A stretch of 64,000 bases of DNA from Solwaraspora sp. WMMD1047 (GTDB lineage: Bacteria; Actinomycetota; Actinomycetes; Mycobacteriales; Micromonosporaceae), in assembly GCF_029626155.1 (NCBI RefSeq), contig NZ_JARUBL010000001.1:4506501-4570500 (forward strand), given 5' to 3'. The translations under genes were made by a program, and so were the position numbers. Under the pieces are notes generated by a model, which worked only from the letters and a program-made list of their open reading frames with translations, was not told the origin of the DNA and ran no database searches. Positions 39,925-48,815 of this stretch are shown in pieces (the stretch's first letter is position 1; every line of letters starts with the position of its first letter).

Positions 39925-40721
39925 CCGGCACCGTCAGCGTCGACGTGATCCGGGAGGCGGTCGGCCCGGCTGCCATCACCGTCGGCCTGATCCACGGGCT
40001 GGGCTCCAGCACCAGCGTCTGGACCCGGCTCGCCGAGGCGCTGCCGTCCCCGGTGCGGGTGTGGGCCTACCGGTTGCCGTGGGACGCCACGGACGGCTCG
40101 GGCTGGGCGACCGAGCGGGACAGCCAGGTCTGGCTGGACCGGGCCCTGCGCCTGGCCCCCCAACCGGACGTCTACCTGGCCCACTCGTTCGGCGCGAACG
40201 TGCTGCTGGATCGGCTGGTCGCCGCGGGCACCGCGAACTGTCGCGGGCTGGTCCTGATGTCGCCGTTCTACCGGCCCTCGCCACTGGCGTTCGACTGGGC
40301 GACGATCACCCACTACCTCAACGACTTCGACGACCTCGTCCGCTCGGGTATCAGGGCCCGCCGAGGCGGTCCGCCTGACGAATTACTCGAGGCGATGGTG
40401 GCGAAGGTCCGCGAGCGGATCGGGCCGTACGGATGGATGCGGTTCTTCGACCTCTTCACCCGGACCCCTTTCCTCGACCTGCGGGCGGTGGATGTGCCCT
40501 GCCTGGTGATCGGCGGCGGCCGGGACACGGCGTCCTATCCGCACGACTGCGAAAGCCTGGCGACCGCCCTGCCGAACGCCCGGCTGGAGATCCTGCCCGA
40601 CTGCGGGCACTTCACGATGATCGACGAGACCGCCCGGGTGGCCGAGTTGGTGGTGGACTTTCTACACCAGCTCGGTTGTCCCGCCGGGCGGGATCCGGCG
40701 GCGGAGGGAGCAGCCATATGA
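39921..40721 (+). CDS. Alpha/beta hydrolase, possibly acyl-releasing
   Basis: The 266-residue protein starts at GTG 39921 (GTGA overlap). IHGLGSSTSVW is the oxyanion loop, LAHSFGANVLLD holds the nucleophile Ser, VIGGGRDTASY the acid and PDCGHFTM the His. A type II thioesterase, chain-release or cyclisation role would fit. Codon 155 is TTA (40383-40385), rare in this DNA and possibly bldA-dependent. Confidence 0.85.
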   Translation: MTGTVSVDVIREAVGPAAITVGLIHGLGSSTSVWTRLAEALPSPVRVWAYRLPWDATDGSGWATERDSQVWLDRALRLAPQPDVYLAHSFGANVLLDRLVAAGTANCRGLVLMSPFYRPSPLAFDWATITHYLNDFDDLVRSGIRARRGGPPDELLEAMVAKVRERIGPYGWMRFFDLFTRTPFLDLRAVDVPCLVIGGGRDTASYPHDCESLATALPNARLEILPDCGHFTMIDETARVAELVVDFLHQLGCPAGRDPAAEGAAI

Positions 40722-41623
40722 CGACGCCTTTGTCCCTTCGGGAGCGATCCGAGGTGGTGGGACGGCCCCGCTACGAGGGGTCCAACATCTGTACCTGGAT
40801 CGGTTTCAAACACGTCATGTACCTGGTCGAGGAGGCGGTGCTCGACCACCTCCGGCAGAGCGGCCTGGTGCCGCGGCAGTTGTACGAGGAGCACGGTCTC
40901 GGGGTGGAGATCGTGGACAGCGACGCCCGGATCGCCAGCGCCCTGCACATGGACGACGAGGTGCACACCGAGGTGGTCAGCCGGCCGAGCGAGGGCGACA
41001 CCCTGGTGTTCCGCACCACCAGCCATGTCCAGCGCCCCACCGGCCGGATCAAGGCGGTCAGCGCCACGGTCCGGGTCCAGGTGCGCCCAGCCGACCAGGA
41101 CTCCCCGGACGGGCGGGCCTTCGTCGTCGGCGCCACCGACGGCCGCGGCGGCGTGGACGTGGTCGACGACGACGTCGCGGCTCTCGTCGGCGACGACAAC
41201 GCCATCGTCTGGCGGTGGCGGGTGCCCTACTTCTACTGCCACTTCTCCCGGACCCTGCAGCACTCGGGCTACCTGCGCCTGATGGAGGAGGTCGTGGACG
41301 TGTTCCTCGCCGAGCGGGGAATCTCGATCCGCACCATGCTCGACGGGCAGCGGTGGATTCCGGTGGTGCCGCACGCCCGGGTGACGATCCTCGCGGACGC
41401 GCTGATGGAGGAGGAGATCCACACGGTCTTCACCGTCGAGGAGATATTCAAGGATTTCACCTACACCGCCCGGATGGACTGCTACGTGCGCCGGGACGGC
41501 CGACTCGTGCAGACCGCGACCGGTCGGATCACCCACGGCTACGCGGAGGTTCTCGACCGCCGGGACTGGAAGCTGGTGTCGTTCGACAGCAGGACGCTCG
41601 CCGCCCTGCGGGGAAAGGGCTAG
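40718..41623 (+). CDS. Double-hotdog thioesterase/dehydratase-like protein
   Basis: The 301-residue protein starts at ATG 40718 (ATGA). The N-terminal half (NICTWIGFKHVMYLVEEAV, FRTTSHVQRPTGRIKAV) and the C-terminal half (YFYCHFSRTLQHSGYLRLMEEV, TVEEIFKDFTYTARMDCYV) each resemble a hotdog fold of the 4HBT type. It could hydrolyse or modify acyl-ACP or acyl-CoA. The exact reaction is not clear from sequence. Confidence 0.7.
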   Translation: MTTPLSLRERSEVVGRPRYEGSNICTWIGFKHVMYLVEEAVLDHLRQSGLVPRQLYEEHGLGVEIVDSDARIASALHMDDEVHTEVVSRPSEGDTLVFRTTSHVQRPTGRIKAVSATVRVQVRPADQDSPDGRAFVVGATDGRGGVDVVDDDVAALVGDDNAIVWRWRVPYFYCHFSRTLQHSGYLRLMEEVVDVFLAERGISIRTMLDGQRWIPVVPHARVTILADALMEEEIHTVFTVEEIFKDFTYTARMDCYVRRDGRLVQTATGRITHGYAEVLDRRDWKLVSFDSRTLAALRGKG

Positions 41624-41625
41624 TC

Positions 41626-42030
41626 ATGGCGGGTACGACGATGAATCTGGACGCCGCCAAGCTGGCGATCGAATTGTTCCACGCCGGCAAGGTCGAGCTG
41701 ATGCGACACATGCTGGCCGAGGATGTGGTGTGGAAGGTGCCGCACAAGAACCCACTGGCGGCCGACATCGTCGGTATCGACAACGTGCTGGAGTTCTTCC
41801 GGCGGGTGCAGGTCGAGACGGGTGGCACCTTCAGCGCCGAGGTCCTGGAGATCGCCGCCACCGAACGGGCGGTGTTCTGCATGATGCGGGTTCAGGCGCG
41901 GCGACACGACCGGCGCCTCGACCAGAAGGTGATCAACGTGTGGAAGCTCCGTCCGGAGGACGGGAAGGTCGTCGAACGCGAGCTGTTCATGGAGGACCAG
42001 CCCGCGTCGGACGAGTTCTGGGCCTTCTGA
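41626..42030 (+). CDS. SnoaL/NTF2-like protein (first of a pair)
   Basis: The 134-residue cone-shaped alpha+beta barrel protein shows LAIELFHAGKVELMRHML, DVVWKVPHKNP and MRVQARRHDRRLDQKVINVW. In type II PKS clusters such proteins act as cyclases, isomerases or hydroxylase partners. It starts two bases after the hotdog gene stop. Confidence 0.8.
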   Translation: MAGTTMNLDAAKLAIELFHAGKVELMRHMLAEDVVWKVPHKNPLAADIVGIDNVLEFFRRVQVETGGTFSAEVLEIAATERAVFCMMRVQARRHDRRLDQKVINVWKLRPEDGKVVERELFMEDQPASDEFWAF

Positions 42031-42071
42031 TGGCCCATGTCAGTGGTGCAGATTCGAAAGGGGTAGCCAGC

Positions 42072-42479
42072 ATGAACGCCGAAGCCAGCCCGATGGTCAG
42101 ACTGCTCCGACTTGGCCACGCACGGTTCTACGCGGCCCACCTGGAGCGACTCGACGAGGGCATCGACGAGAACGTTGAGTGGTACACGCCCGGTGACCAC
42201 CCACTTTCCGGCCGGATCGTCGGGCTGGAAGGAGTGAAGGAGTGGATGCGCCGGAGCGCCGAAGTCACCAACGGCACCTTCCGGGCGGACACTCACAAGA
42301 TCATGGCAGACGGCGACACCGCCGTGGTCCTGGCCACCTGGCGCGGTGAGCGCAAGGGCATGGTCCTCGAGATGCCCGGCGTGCAGGTCTTCAAGTTCAA
42401 CCCGGAGAACAACAAGGTCATCGAATCGCGGATCTGGGTGTACGACGACATCTTCGTCAACAAGTTCTGGTCCGACTGA
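42072..42479 (+). CDS. SnoaL/NTF2-like protein (second of a pair)
   Basis: The 135-residue protein starts at ATG 42072 with AGGGG eight bases upstream. ENVEWYTPGDHPLSG, VVLATWRGERKG and ESRIWVYDDIFVNKFW give the same fold as the preceding gene, but the two sequences are only distantly alike, arguing for a heteromer or separate steps rather than recent duplication. Confidence 0.8.
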   Translation: MNAEASPMVRLLRLGHARFYAAHLERLDEGIDENVEWYTPGDHPLSGRIVGLEGVKEWMRRSAEVTNGTFRADTHKIMADGDTAVVLATWRGERKGMVLEMPGVQVFKFNPENNKVIESRIWVYDDIFVNKFWSD

Positions 42480-42505
42480 CGTCTCGACCGGTCGAGGGAG
42501 TAGCC

Positions 42506-42781
42506 ATGAAGGTGCGTGTGCCGGCGTCACTGAGCCAACGCGGCAGGTCCGGGATGGTCGATCTCGACATACCTCCATCGGCGACCATGCGGGTGGTGCT
42601 CGGCGAGATCGAGAAGCAGATCCCGGGCGCCACCGACCGCATCGTCGGTGTCGATGGCCGGCTCCGGGGATACGTCAACCTGTACGTCAACGGCGAGGAC
42701 GTCCGACACGGCGCCGGCCTGGACACGCCCGTGTCCGAGGCGGACGAGGTGCTGATCCTCCCCGCGATCAGCGGCGGTTGA
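42506..42781 (+). CDS. MoaD/ThiS-like sulfur carrier protein
   Basis: The 91-residue beta-grasp protein begins MKVRVPASLSQRGRSG and has NLYVNGEDVRH.AGLDTPVSEADEVLILPAISGG, ending exactly in Gly-Gly before the stop. This is the MoaD/ThiS signature in which the C-terminal Gly is adenylated and converted to a thiocarboxylate. No E1-like activator (MoeB/ThiF) or cysteine desulfurase is in the window, so it would borrow one, as other natural-product sulfur carriers do. It lies in the middle of the KS operon and implies sulfur transfer to the product or an enzyme. Confidence 0.88.
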   Translation: MKVRVPASLSQRGRSGMVDLDIPPSATMRVVLGEIEKQIPGATDRIVGVDGRLRGYVNLYVNGEDVRHGAGLDTPVSEADEVLILPAISGG

Positions 42782-42782
42782 G

Positions 42783-44045
42783 ATGGCCGGGGCTCCGGCG
42801 GCCGGCCGCCCGACCGACTACGACGTCGTCGTGGTCGGCGCTCGGGTGGCCGGCTCCCCCACCGCGATGCTGCTCGCCCGCCGGGGATACCGGGTACTGC
42901 TCGTCGACCGGATGCGGTTCCCCAGCGACGTGATGTCGTCGCACTTCATCCACGCGTACGGGGTGGCCCGGCTGGCCCGGTGGGGCCTGTTGCCGCGGCT
43001 GCTCGCCACGGGATGTCCGCCGGTCAGCCTGCTCGCCTCCGACTGGGGCGAGATCAGACTGACCGGTACCCCCCCGCCGTACGAGGGGATCCAGTTCGGC
43101 GTCTGCCCGCGCCGCATCGTACTCGACCAGTTGCTGCTCACCGCGGCGATCGAGGCGGGAGTGGAGTTCGAGGAGGCCGTCGGCGTCACCGACCTACTCG
43201 TCGACGGTGACCGGGTGACGGGCGTCCGACTCCGCCGCGAAGGGGGCCGCCCGGTGCCCGTCACCGCCCGGTACGTGGTGGGTGCCGACGGGATGCGCTC
43301 GTTCGTGGCGCGCACCGTCGGGGCGGCCGAATACCACACCATCCCGTCGTTGACGACGACGTTCCTGACCTACTTCGAGAACCTGCCGATGGATCGGCTG
43401 CTGATCCACTGGCGGCCGGGAAGGTGCGTGCCGGCGATCCCGACCCATGACGGGCTCACCGTCGTGCTCTGCGGGTGGTCGCACGACGAGTGGCGGACCT
43501 ATCGGAGCGACGTCGAGGGCAACTACTTCGACACCATCTACCGACACGCCTCGCCGGAGTTCGCCGAACGGGTCCGCGGTGCGCGTCGGGTGGCCCGCAT
43601 CATCGGCTCCCATCACGCACCGAACTTCTTCCGCAAGCCCTACGGCCCGGGGTGGGCGTTGGTGGGTGACGCCGGCTATCACAAGGATCCGGTGACCGCG
43701 CTCGGCATCTCCGACGCGTTCCGGGATGTGGAGCTGCTGACCGACGCGCTGGACCAGGTGCTCGCCGGCGAGCGAGCGGAGCAGGACGCGCTCGGCTCCT
43801 ACGAACGTCGACGCAACGAGTTGGCCGAGCCGCTGTTCCGGTACACCATCGAGCAGGCCAGGTACGAGCCGTTGGACCGGCTCAAGACCCTGGTCCTGCG
43901 GGCTCTGGAGGCCGATGAGGAGGCCCGGAGCCGGTTCTTCGGCGTGCTGGCCGGCAGCGTCCATCCGGAGGAGTTCTCGTCCCTGACCAACGTCGCCGGT
44001 CTGCTCGTGCGAACCGGACTGATGCCGGCCAGCCGCCACTCCTGA
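42783..44045 (+). CDS. FAD-dependent oxidoreductase (geranylgeranyl reductase / aromatic hydroxylase type)
   Basis: The 420-residue protein has the FAD Rossmann motif VVVVGARVAGSPTAML (residues 15-30), an internal RYVVGADGMRS (the DG motif) and ALVGDAGYHKDPVTALGIS (the GD motif) near residues 295-315, typical of PHBH-like flavoproteins. The last of the plus-strand operon; its stop is 13 bases from the convergent SDR gene. It may desaturate, hydroxylate or reduce the polyketide chain. Confidence 0.88.
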   Translation: MAGAPAAGRPTDYDVVVVGARVAGSPTAMLLARRGYRVLLVDRMRFPSDVMSSHFIHAYGVARLARWGLLPRLLATGCPPVSLLASDWGEIRLTGTPPPYEGIQFGVCPRRIVLDQLLLTAAIEAGVEFEEAVGVTDLLVDGDRVTGVRLRREGGRPVPVTARYVVGADGMRSFVARTVGAAEYHTIPSLTTTFLTYFENLPMDRLLIHWRPGRCVPAIPTHDGLTVVLCGWSHDEWRTYRSDVEGNYFDTIYRHASPEFAERVRGARRVARIIGSHHAPNFFRKPYGPGWALVGDAGYHKDPVTALGISDAFRDVELLTDALDQVLAGERAEQDALGSYERRRNELAEPLFRYTIEQARYEPLDRLKTLVLRALEADEEARSRFFGVLAGSVHPEEFSSLTNVAGLLVRTGLMPASRHS

Positions 44046-44058
44046 CCGGCCCGTCGCG

Positions 44059-44859
44059 TCACACGGTCAGGATCTCTCCGCCGTCGACCCCGATCACGTT
44101 GCCGGTCAGCCAGGACGGGCGTGCCCGTGCCAGCAGGACCAGCGCCTCGGCCACATCGTCGGGGGTGGTGAGTCGGCCATGTGGGTTGCCCTGCCGGGCC
44201 CGTTCGCCCAGCTCGGTGCTCTCTGGGATGCGCAGGAACGACTCCGTGAGGGTGATGCCGGCCCGGATCGCGTTCACCGCGATGCCGTACGGTGCCGCCT
44301 CGACGGCGAGCTGGCGGACGTGGGATTCCAGGGCGCTCTTCGCCGCCGACACCGGCCCGTAGGTCGCCGAGATGCGGGCGGTCCCCGCGCTGGTCATCGC
44401 GAACACCTTCGAGCCGCTGGGCAACAGACCAGCCGTGAGCAGATCCTGGAACCAGTACACGAGGCTGTGTGCCATCACATCGAGGGTCATGGTCATCTGT
44501 TTCCGGCTGACGACCGGGCCGGAGCCACCGGGCTCAGGCAGGAACCGCACGAGGGAACCGAATGCCAGCGAGTGCAGCATCACCCGGACGCCGTCCGGGC
44601 CGACCAGCTTGACCATCTCCTCGACGACCCGGGCGCGCACGGTGTCACTGGCGGCGTTGTCGTTGAAGAAGTGTGCCTGCACCCCGTGCGCCCTGATCTG
44701 GTCGATCAACTCGTCGACCGCCGACTGCCGGGAGGCGGTGTCGAAATGGACACCCACGATGTTGGATCCGGCCTCCGCCAGGGCGAGAGCACAACTTCGG
44801 CCCATGCCGGCGGACGCGCCCAGGATCAGGCTCCAGGTTCCGGCGAGGCTGTTCTCCAC
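44059..44859 (-). CDS. SDR oxidoreductase, enoyl-ACP reductase (FabI/FabL)-like
   Basis: The 266-residue protein has SLILGASAGMGRSCALALAEAG (cofactor loop), a HSLAFGS segment and TYGPVSAAKSALESHVRQLA, where Tyr and Lys are six residues apart (Y-x6-K), the enoyl-reductase spacing rather than the Y-x3-K of ketoreductases. RLTTPDDVAEALVLLA and TGNVIGVDGG complete the fold. Expected: NAD(P)H-dependent reduction of an enoyl thioester. It is coupled to the upstream CLF and KS genes. Confidence 0.82.
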   Translation of the reverse strand: MENSLAGTWSLILGASAGMGRSCALALAEAGSNIVGVHFDTASRQSAVDELIDQIRAHGVQAHFFNDNAASDTVRARVVEEMVKLVGPDGVRVMLHSLAFGSLVRFLPEPGGSGPVVSRKQMTMTLDVMAHSLVYWFQDLLTAGLLPSGSKVFAMTSAGTARISATYGPVSAAKSALESHVRQLAVEAAPYGIAVNAIRAGITLTESFLRIPESTELGERARQGNPHGRLTTPDDVAEALVLLARARPSWLTGNVIGVDGGEILTV

Positions 44860-44871
44860 CTACGTCACCCC

Positions 44872-45834
44872 TCAGCTTGTCGGTTGCGGGTCGGGCGGTG
44901 CGAGCCGCAGGGCGGCGACATGTCCGTGTGGGCTGGCCGCCACCACCAGGCCCTGGCCGTACTCGGCGAGCAGGCCGACGGTCTGCAGCAGCGGCGAGGC
45001 GGTGGCGTACTGCCCGGCCGCGCCGAGGTAGCGCCGCTGGACCAGCGGGACGCCGGACCTCGCCGCGACGAAGTCGCCAACCCGCCGGCTCACCTCGTCG
45101 TCGCCGGTGACCGCGTACGGCAGCGGGTCGGCCGCGTCGGCGAGCAGCGCGTCGACCGGGCCGCCGAGGAGCTGCGGGTCCGCCCCGGGCGGCAGGAACC
45201 GGCAGAACCCGCCGGTCACCTCAGCCCGGGCCGGCGCGCCTCGGTCCCGGGCGTGGTCGGCCGACTCGACGGCCAGGCAGCACGCGCCCTCGCCGGTCGG
45301 GCCGGCGGCCGGGCGTTCCTCGGTGGCACCGGCCAGACCGAGCCTGGCCCGGCCGCGACGGATGGCCGCGGCCAGGGTGAGGACGGCGGCGAGTCCGGCC
45401 ACCATCGGGTCGGTGAGGGTGAGGTTGAACGCCCGCATCCCGTACTTCATCGAGATGTGACTCGCGGGGATGTTCACCGAGAAGTTCGGCGCCTCCGCCG
45501 GGCTGAGCCACTGCGCGCCATCCGTCCGGACCACGTCGTCCAGCCGTCCGACGACCGGGTTCGCCGCGAAGTTGGTGCCCACCACGACGCCCATCGATTC
45601 GCCGGGCAGCAGGGCCGGATCCCAGATCGCGTCGGCGAGCGTGAGTCCGGCCGCGGCGAGCAGGAACCGGGTGGCGGGGGTCAGGTACTTCCAGCCACGG
45701 CGGCCCAGGTGCGGCACCGGATCGAACCAGTTCGGGTCCGACTCTGGCCCGGTCGGCCCGGCGGCGAGCAGTTCGCGCACTCCGGACGCGGCGGGACAGA
45801 CCAGTCCGGTGCCGGTGATCACCACGCCGGTCAT
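44872..45834 (-). CDS. Chain-length-factor-like KS homologue (no Cys)
   Basis: The 320-residue protein starts at ATG 45834, overlapping the KS stop (ATGA). VVITGTGLVCPAASG, GVVVGTNFAANPVVG and GPTGEGACCLAVESA are KS-like, but the nucleophile region reads FNLTLTDPMVAGLAAV and the HGTGT region is absent, so it cannot condense. Gene order KS then CLF with overlap is the classic type II PKS arrangement and implies a KS-CLF heterodimer with 45834-47009. Confidence 0.85.
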   Translation of the reverse strand: MTGVVITGTGLVCPAASGVRELLAAGPTGPESDPNWFDPVPHLGRRGWKYLTPATRFLLAAAGLTLADAIWDPALLPGESMGVVVGTNFAANPVVGRLDDVVRTDGAQWLSPAEAPNFSVNIPASHISMKYGMRAFNLTLTDPMVAGLAAVLTLAAAIRRGRARLGLAGATEERPAAGPTGEGACCLAVESADHARDRGAPARAEVTGGFCRFLPPGADPQLLGGPVDALLADAADPLPYAVTGDDEVSRRVGDFVAARSGVPLVQRRYLGAAGQYATASPLLQTVGLLAEYGQGLVVAASPHGHVAALRLAPPDPQPTS

Positions 45835-47009
45835 CACGGTCGTCCCAGCAGGACCGAGATGTTGTTTCCGCCGAACGCGTACGCGTTGACCAGAGCGTGC
45901 TCGACGCGCGCCGGAAGCGGCGCACCGGCCGGCAGCGACAGGGCGCAGTCCGGATCGGGCCGGTCGAGCGGGATGTTGGGCGGCACCACCCCGCGCTCGA
46001 CGATCAACGCCGCCGTGAGCAACGCGAACCCGGCGGCCGCGCCGCCGGTGTGCCCGAGCAGTGCCTTGAGGCTGTAGATCGGCACGGTTTGCCGGGCCGG
46101 GCCGAGCACCGTTTCCAGCGCCCGGCTCTCCACCACGTCGTTGAGCGGGGTGCCGGTGCCGTGCGGGATCACGCAGCCGATCTCGTCGGGGTCGATGCCG
46201 GCCTCGTCGAGCGCGTCCCGCATGGCGCGGACGATCTGCACGGCCCTGCCGTCCGGCGCGGTCGGGTGGTGGGCGTCGCAGCTCCAACCGGCTCCCTCGA
46301 CGGTGGCGTAGGCCCGGGTGTGGCCACGGCGACGGGCGTGCGCCTCGGACTCCAGCACCAGGATGGCGGCGCCCTCGCCGAACACCGTGCCCTGCCGGCT
46401 GGCGTCGAAGGGTCGACAACGGACGGGGTCCAGGGCACCCATCCGGTTGAAGCAGGCGACGCCGACCCGGGTGTATCCGTCGGCGCCGCCGGTGAGCACC
46501 ACGTCGGCCTCGCCGTCGCGAATCATGTCTGCGGCCAGGCTGACGCTGTATCCGGAGGCCGAGCAGGCGGTGCTCACACTCGTCACCGGCCCGGTGAGTC
46601 CCAGTTCGGCGGCGAGCACCGAGGAGACCTTGAACGGAAACGCGTCCACGCCCGTCGGCACGGCGGCGCCGGCCGGCACGGACTCGAACAGACTCACGTC
46701 GCCGACGCCGGTGCCCACGCTGACGCCCGCCTCGATCGGGCCGGCTCCCTCGAACCCGGCGTCGGACATCGCCGCCCTGGCCGCGGCCAGGGCGAAGGTC
46801 GAGGTACGCCCGGGACGACCGGCAACGGAGGGCGTCATCGGCTCGGGGAATCCGTCGATCCCGTAGAGCAGTCGATTGTCCATGTTGGCCAGCGGGTCGG
46901 CAACCGGGGCCGGGGTGCTGTCGGCGCCGAGCAGGCCGGACCAGTAACTGTCCACAGTGCCGCCCAGGCACGAGACGACACCGACGCCGGTCACCAGTAT
47001 CCGATCCAT
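45834..47009 (-). CDS. Beta-ketoacyl synthase (KS-alpha)
   Basis: The 391-residue protein starts at ATG 47009 with GGGGGGA upstream. Active site Cys149 in VSTACSASGYS, IPHGTGTPLND and SLKALLGHTGGAA provide a full triad. It pairs with the following Cys-less gene as KS/CLF. Divergent from the P450 gene. Confidence 0.92.
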   Translation of the reverse strand: MDRILVTGVGVVSCLGGTVDSYWSGLLGADSTPAPVADPLANMDNRLLYGIDGFPEPMTPSVAGRPGRTSTFALAAARAAMSDAGFEGAGPIEAGVSVGTGVGDVSLFESVPAGAAVPTGVDAFPFKVSSVLAAELGLTGPVTSVSTACSASGYSVSLAADMIRDGEADVVLTGGADGYTRVGVACFNRMGALDPVRCRPFDASRQGTVFGEGAAILVLESEAHARRRGHTRAYATVEGAGWSCDAHHPTAPDGRAVQIVRAMRDALDEAGIDPDEIGCVIPHGTGTPLNDVVESRALETVLGPARQTVPIYSLKALLGHTGGAAAGFALLTAALIVERGVVPPNIPLDRPDPDCALSLPAGAPLPARVEHALVNAYAFGGNNISVLLGRP

Positions 47010-47106
47010 GGTCCCCCCGCCGCGAGCGCTGGATTCCGTACGCCTGATCGGCAAGTATAGATTGGGTGACCCGCGCTGGAAAGCGAGCTGAGGAGGAACC
47101 CACGAA
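47010..47106. promoter_or_regulatory. Divergent promoter region between KS and P450
   Basis: This short 97-base region must drive both directions. TATAGA at 47056-47061 is a good -10 for the P450 direction, and GAGGAGG at about 47089-47096 is the P450 ribosome site before ATG 47107. No operator repeat is evident. Confidence 0.45.
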
Positions 47107-48306
47107 ATGGGGTCGATCACGTACAACCCGCTGACGCCAGGGTACTTTGCTGATCCCTATCCGCACTACGCAGAGCTACGGGCGGAAAATCCGGTACACC
47201 TGACGAAGTTCGGCTTTCTACTGCTTACCGGATACCGGGAGGTACTCGCCGCATACGAACATCCCGCCCTTTCTCGCGATACCCGACAATGGGACGGTTT
47301 CACCGACTGGCGGCGGGGCAGTGCGGATGGCCCGTTGGAACGCATGATGGCGAACTGGCTGGTCATGATCGATCCGCCCAGGCACACCGCGCTGCGTGAG
47401 GTGCACGATCAGGTGTTCACCGCCGACCTGATGGCATCGGCCCGGCCCGTCAGCGAAAAGCTGATCGCCGAACTGCTGGCCGACGGGGTCGCCGCGGGTG
47501 GGATGGACCTGGTCGGTCAGTTCGCCGACAAGCTGCCCGTCTACGTGATCAATCACCTGCTCGGCCTGCCCCGCGCCGACTGGGACCAGTTCGTGGCCTG
47601 GTCGCGGGCCCTCGCGGCGACCACCGAGCCGCTGCTGACCAGCAAGGTTCTGCGGGCCGGCCAGGAGGCCGTGCAGGGCATGTCGGATTATCTGCGGCCG
47701 CTGGCCGCGCAGCGGGCACAGGCGCCCGGGGACGACGTGCTCAGCGGGCTGGCCACCGCCGAGGCGAACGGCGTCCGGCTCAGCGAGGAGGAGCTGCTGG
47801 ACAGCGTGGTCTTCCTCTACCAGGCCGCCCACCCGACCGGCACCGGTCTCATCGCGCTCGGTGCCCTCGCCCTGCTGCGCAATCCCGACCAGCTCGCCCT
47901 GCTGCGGGCCGACCCGACGCTCCTGGCGGGAGCGGTGGAGGAACTGCACCGCTACGACGCCCCGGCACAGATGAACGACAGGGTTGCCACCGAGGACATG
48001 GAACTGTTCGGGGTGCCGCTGCGCCGGGGCCAACTCGTCCGGCTCTGTCTCGCCTCGGCCAACCGCGACCCGGCATGGCACCCGGACGCCGAGCGGCTCG
48101 ATGTCACGCGCCCGAACCCGAGGCACTTCGGCTTCGGGCACGGGCTGCACTACTGCGTCGCCGCCGCGGTGGGGCGCATGCAGTCGCAGGCGGCGTTCGG
48201 AGCGCTACTCGACAGTGCGCCCAACCTGCGGTTGACCGACGCCAAGCTCCGGTTCATGCCGTCGGCCAGCAACCGGGGGCTGATCGCGCTGCCGGTCGAA
48301 TTCTGA
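47107..48306 (+). CDS. Cytochrome P450
   Basis: The 399-residue protein has the heme-binding motif FGFGHGLHYC with ligand Cys350, ERLDVTRPNPRHF before it and the ExxR-like EELHRYD region. The I-helix reads LYQAAHPTGTGL instead of the usual AGxDTT, so the acid-alcohol pair for oxygen activation is altered. WLVMIDPPRHTALR is the common C-helix region. Likely hydroxylates or epoxidises the assembled chain, or performs an atypical reaction given the I-helix. The only plus-strand gene between the two minus-strand blocks. Confidence 0.93.
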   Translation: MGSITYNPLTPGYFADPYPHYAELRAENPVHLTKFGFLLLTGYREVLAAYEHPALSRDTRQWDGFTDWRRGSADGPLERMMANWLVMIDPPRHTALREVHDQVFTADLMASARPVSEKLIAELLADGVAAGGMDLVGQFADKLPVYVINHLLGLPRADWDQFVAWSRALAATTEPLLTSKVLRAGQEAVQGMSDYLRPLAAQRAQAPGDDVLSGLATAEANGVRLSEEELLDSVVFLYQAAHPTGTGLIALGALALLRNPDQLALLRADPTLLAGAVEELHRYDAPAQMNDRVATEDMELFGVPLRRGQLVRLCLASANRDPAWHPDAERLDVTRPNPRHFGFGHGLHYCVAAAVGRMQSQAAFGALLDSAPNLRLTDAKLRFMPSASNRGLIALPVEF

Positions 48307-48412
48307 CCTGCGCCGGCACCGCGCGCCCGCCAAGGACATGGGTCGGGCATCGAACGTCGCGCGGGGGCACCGGATACGGTCGCCCCCGCTCGACCGCCGC
48401 TGTCTCCGCCCG

Positions 48413-48667
48413 CTAGGCCGCGAGCTTGCCCTCGACCAGTTCCCGGACCTCGGAGAACGTGGTCATGTCCTTGACCTCTTCCTCGGAGATCTTGATCTCG
48501 TACTTGCGCTCCAGCGCGACCAGCACCTCGAGCGCCTTCAGCGAATCCACGCCCAGCTCCGCGACGAAGTGCGCGTCGTCGGTAACGCTTTCGGTGTCCA
48601 CGTCAAGCACGTCAGCGACAAATCGGCGCAGCTCTTCGGGATCGAGGGTCTTTACGCTCGTCGACAT
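48413..48667 (-). CDS. Acyl carrier protein (second of cluster)
   Basis: The 84-residue ACP has ELGVDSLKALEVLVALE with the phosphopantetheine Ser, and an acidic helix II/III (EIKISEEEVKDMTTF). It differs clearly from the first ACP (36276-36533), suggesting each ACP serves a different KS set. Confidence 0.93.
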   Translation of the reverse strand: MSTSVKTLDPEELRRFVADVLDVDTESVTDDAHFVAELGVDSLKALEVLVALERKYEIKISEEEVKDMTTFSEVRELVEGKLAA

Positions 48668-48709
48668 ACTCCGACTCCTCCGTCAGGTTGCGGAAAGGGA
48701 TGACCTCCT

Positions 48710-48738
48710 GGGCCGGCACGAATAGGAGGGCCGGCACA
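48710..48738. repeat. Direct repeat upstream of the second ACP gene
   Basis: GGGCCGGCAC occurs at 48710-48719 and again at 48728-48737, 18 bases apart start to start, in the 148-base region upstream of the minus-strand ACP gene. Spacing near two helical turns would suit a dimeric regulator, but no regulator for this cluster is present in the window. Confidence 0.35.
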
Positions 48739-48815
48739 TATACGGCCTTGACTTTACCGGACGCGGTAGCGCCGTACTAGCCGTCGCACGTCGCGTTCGA
48801 GACCACCATCAACCC

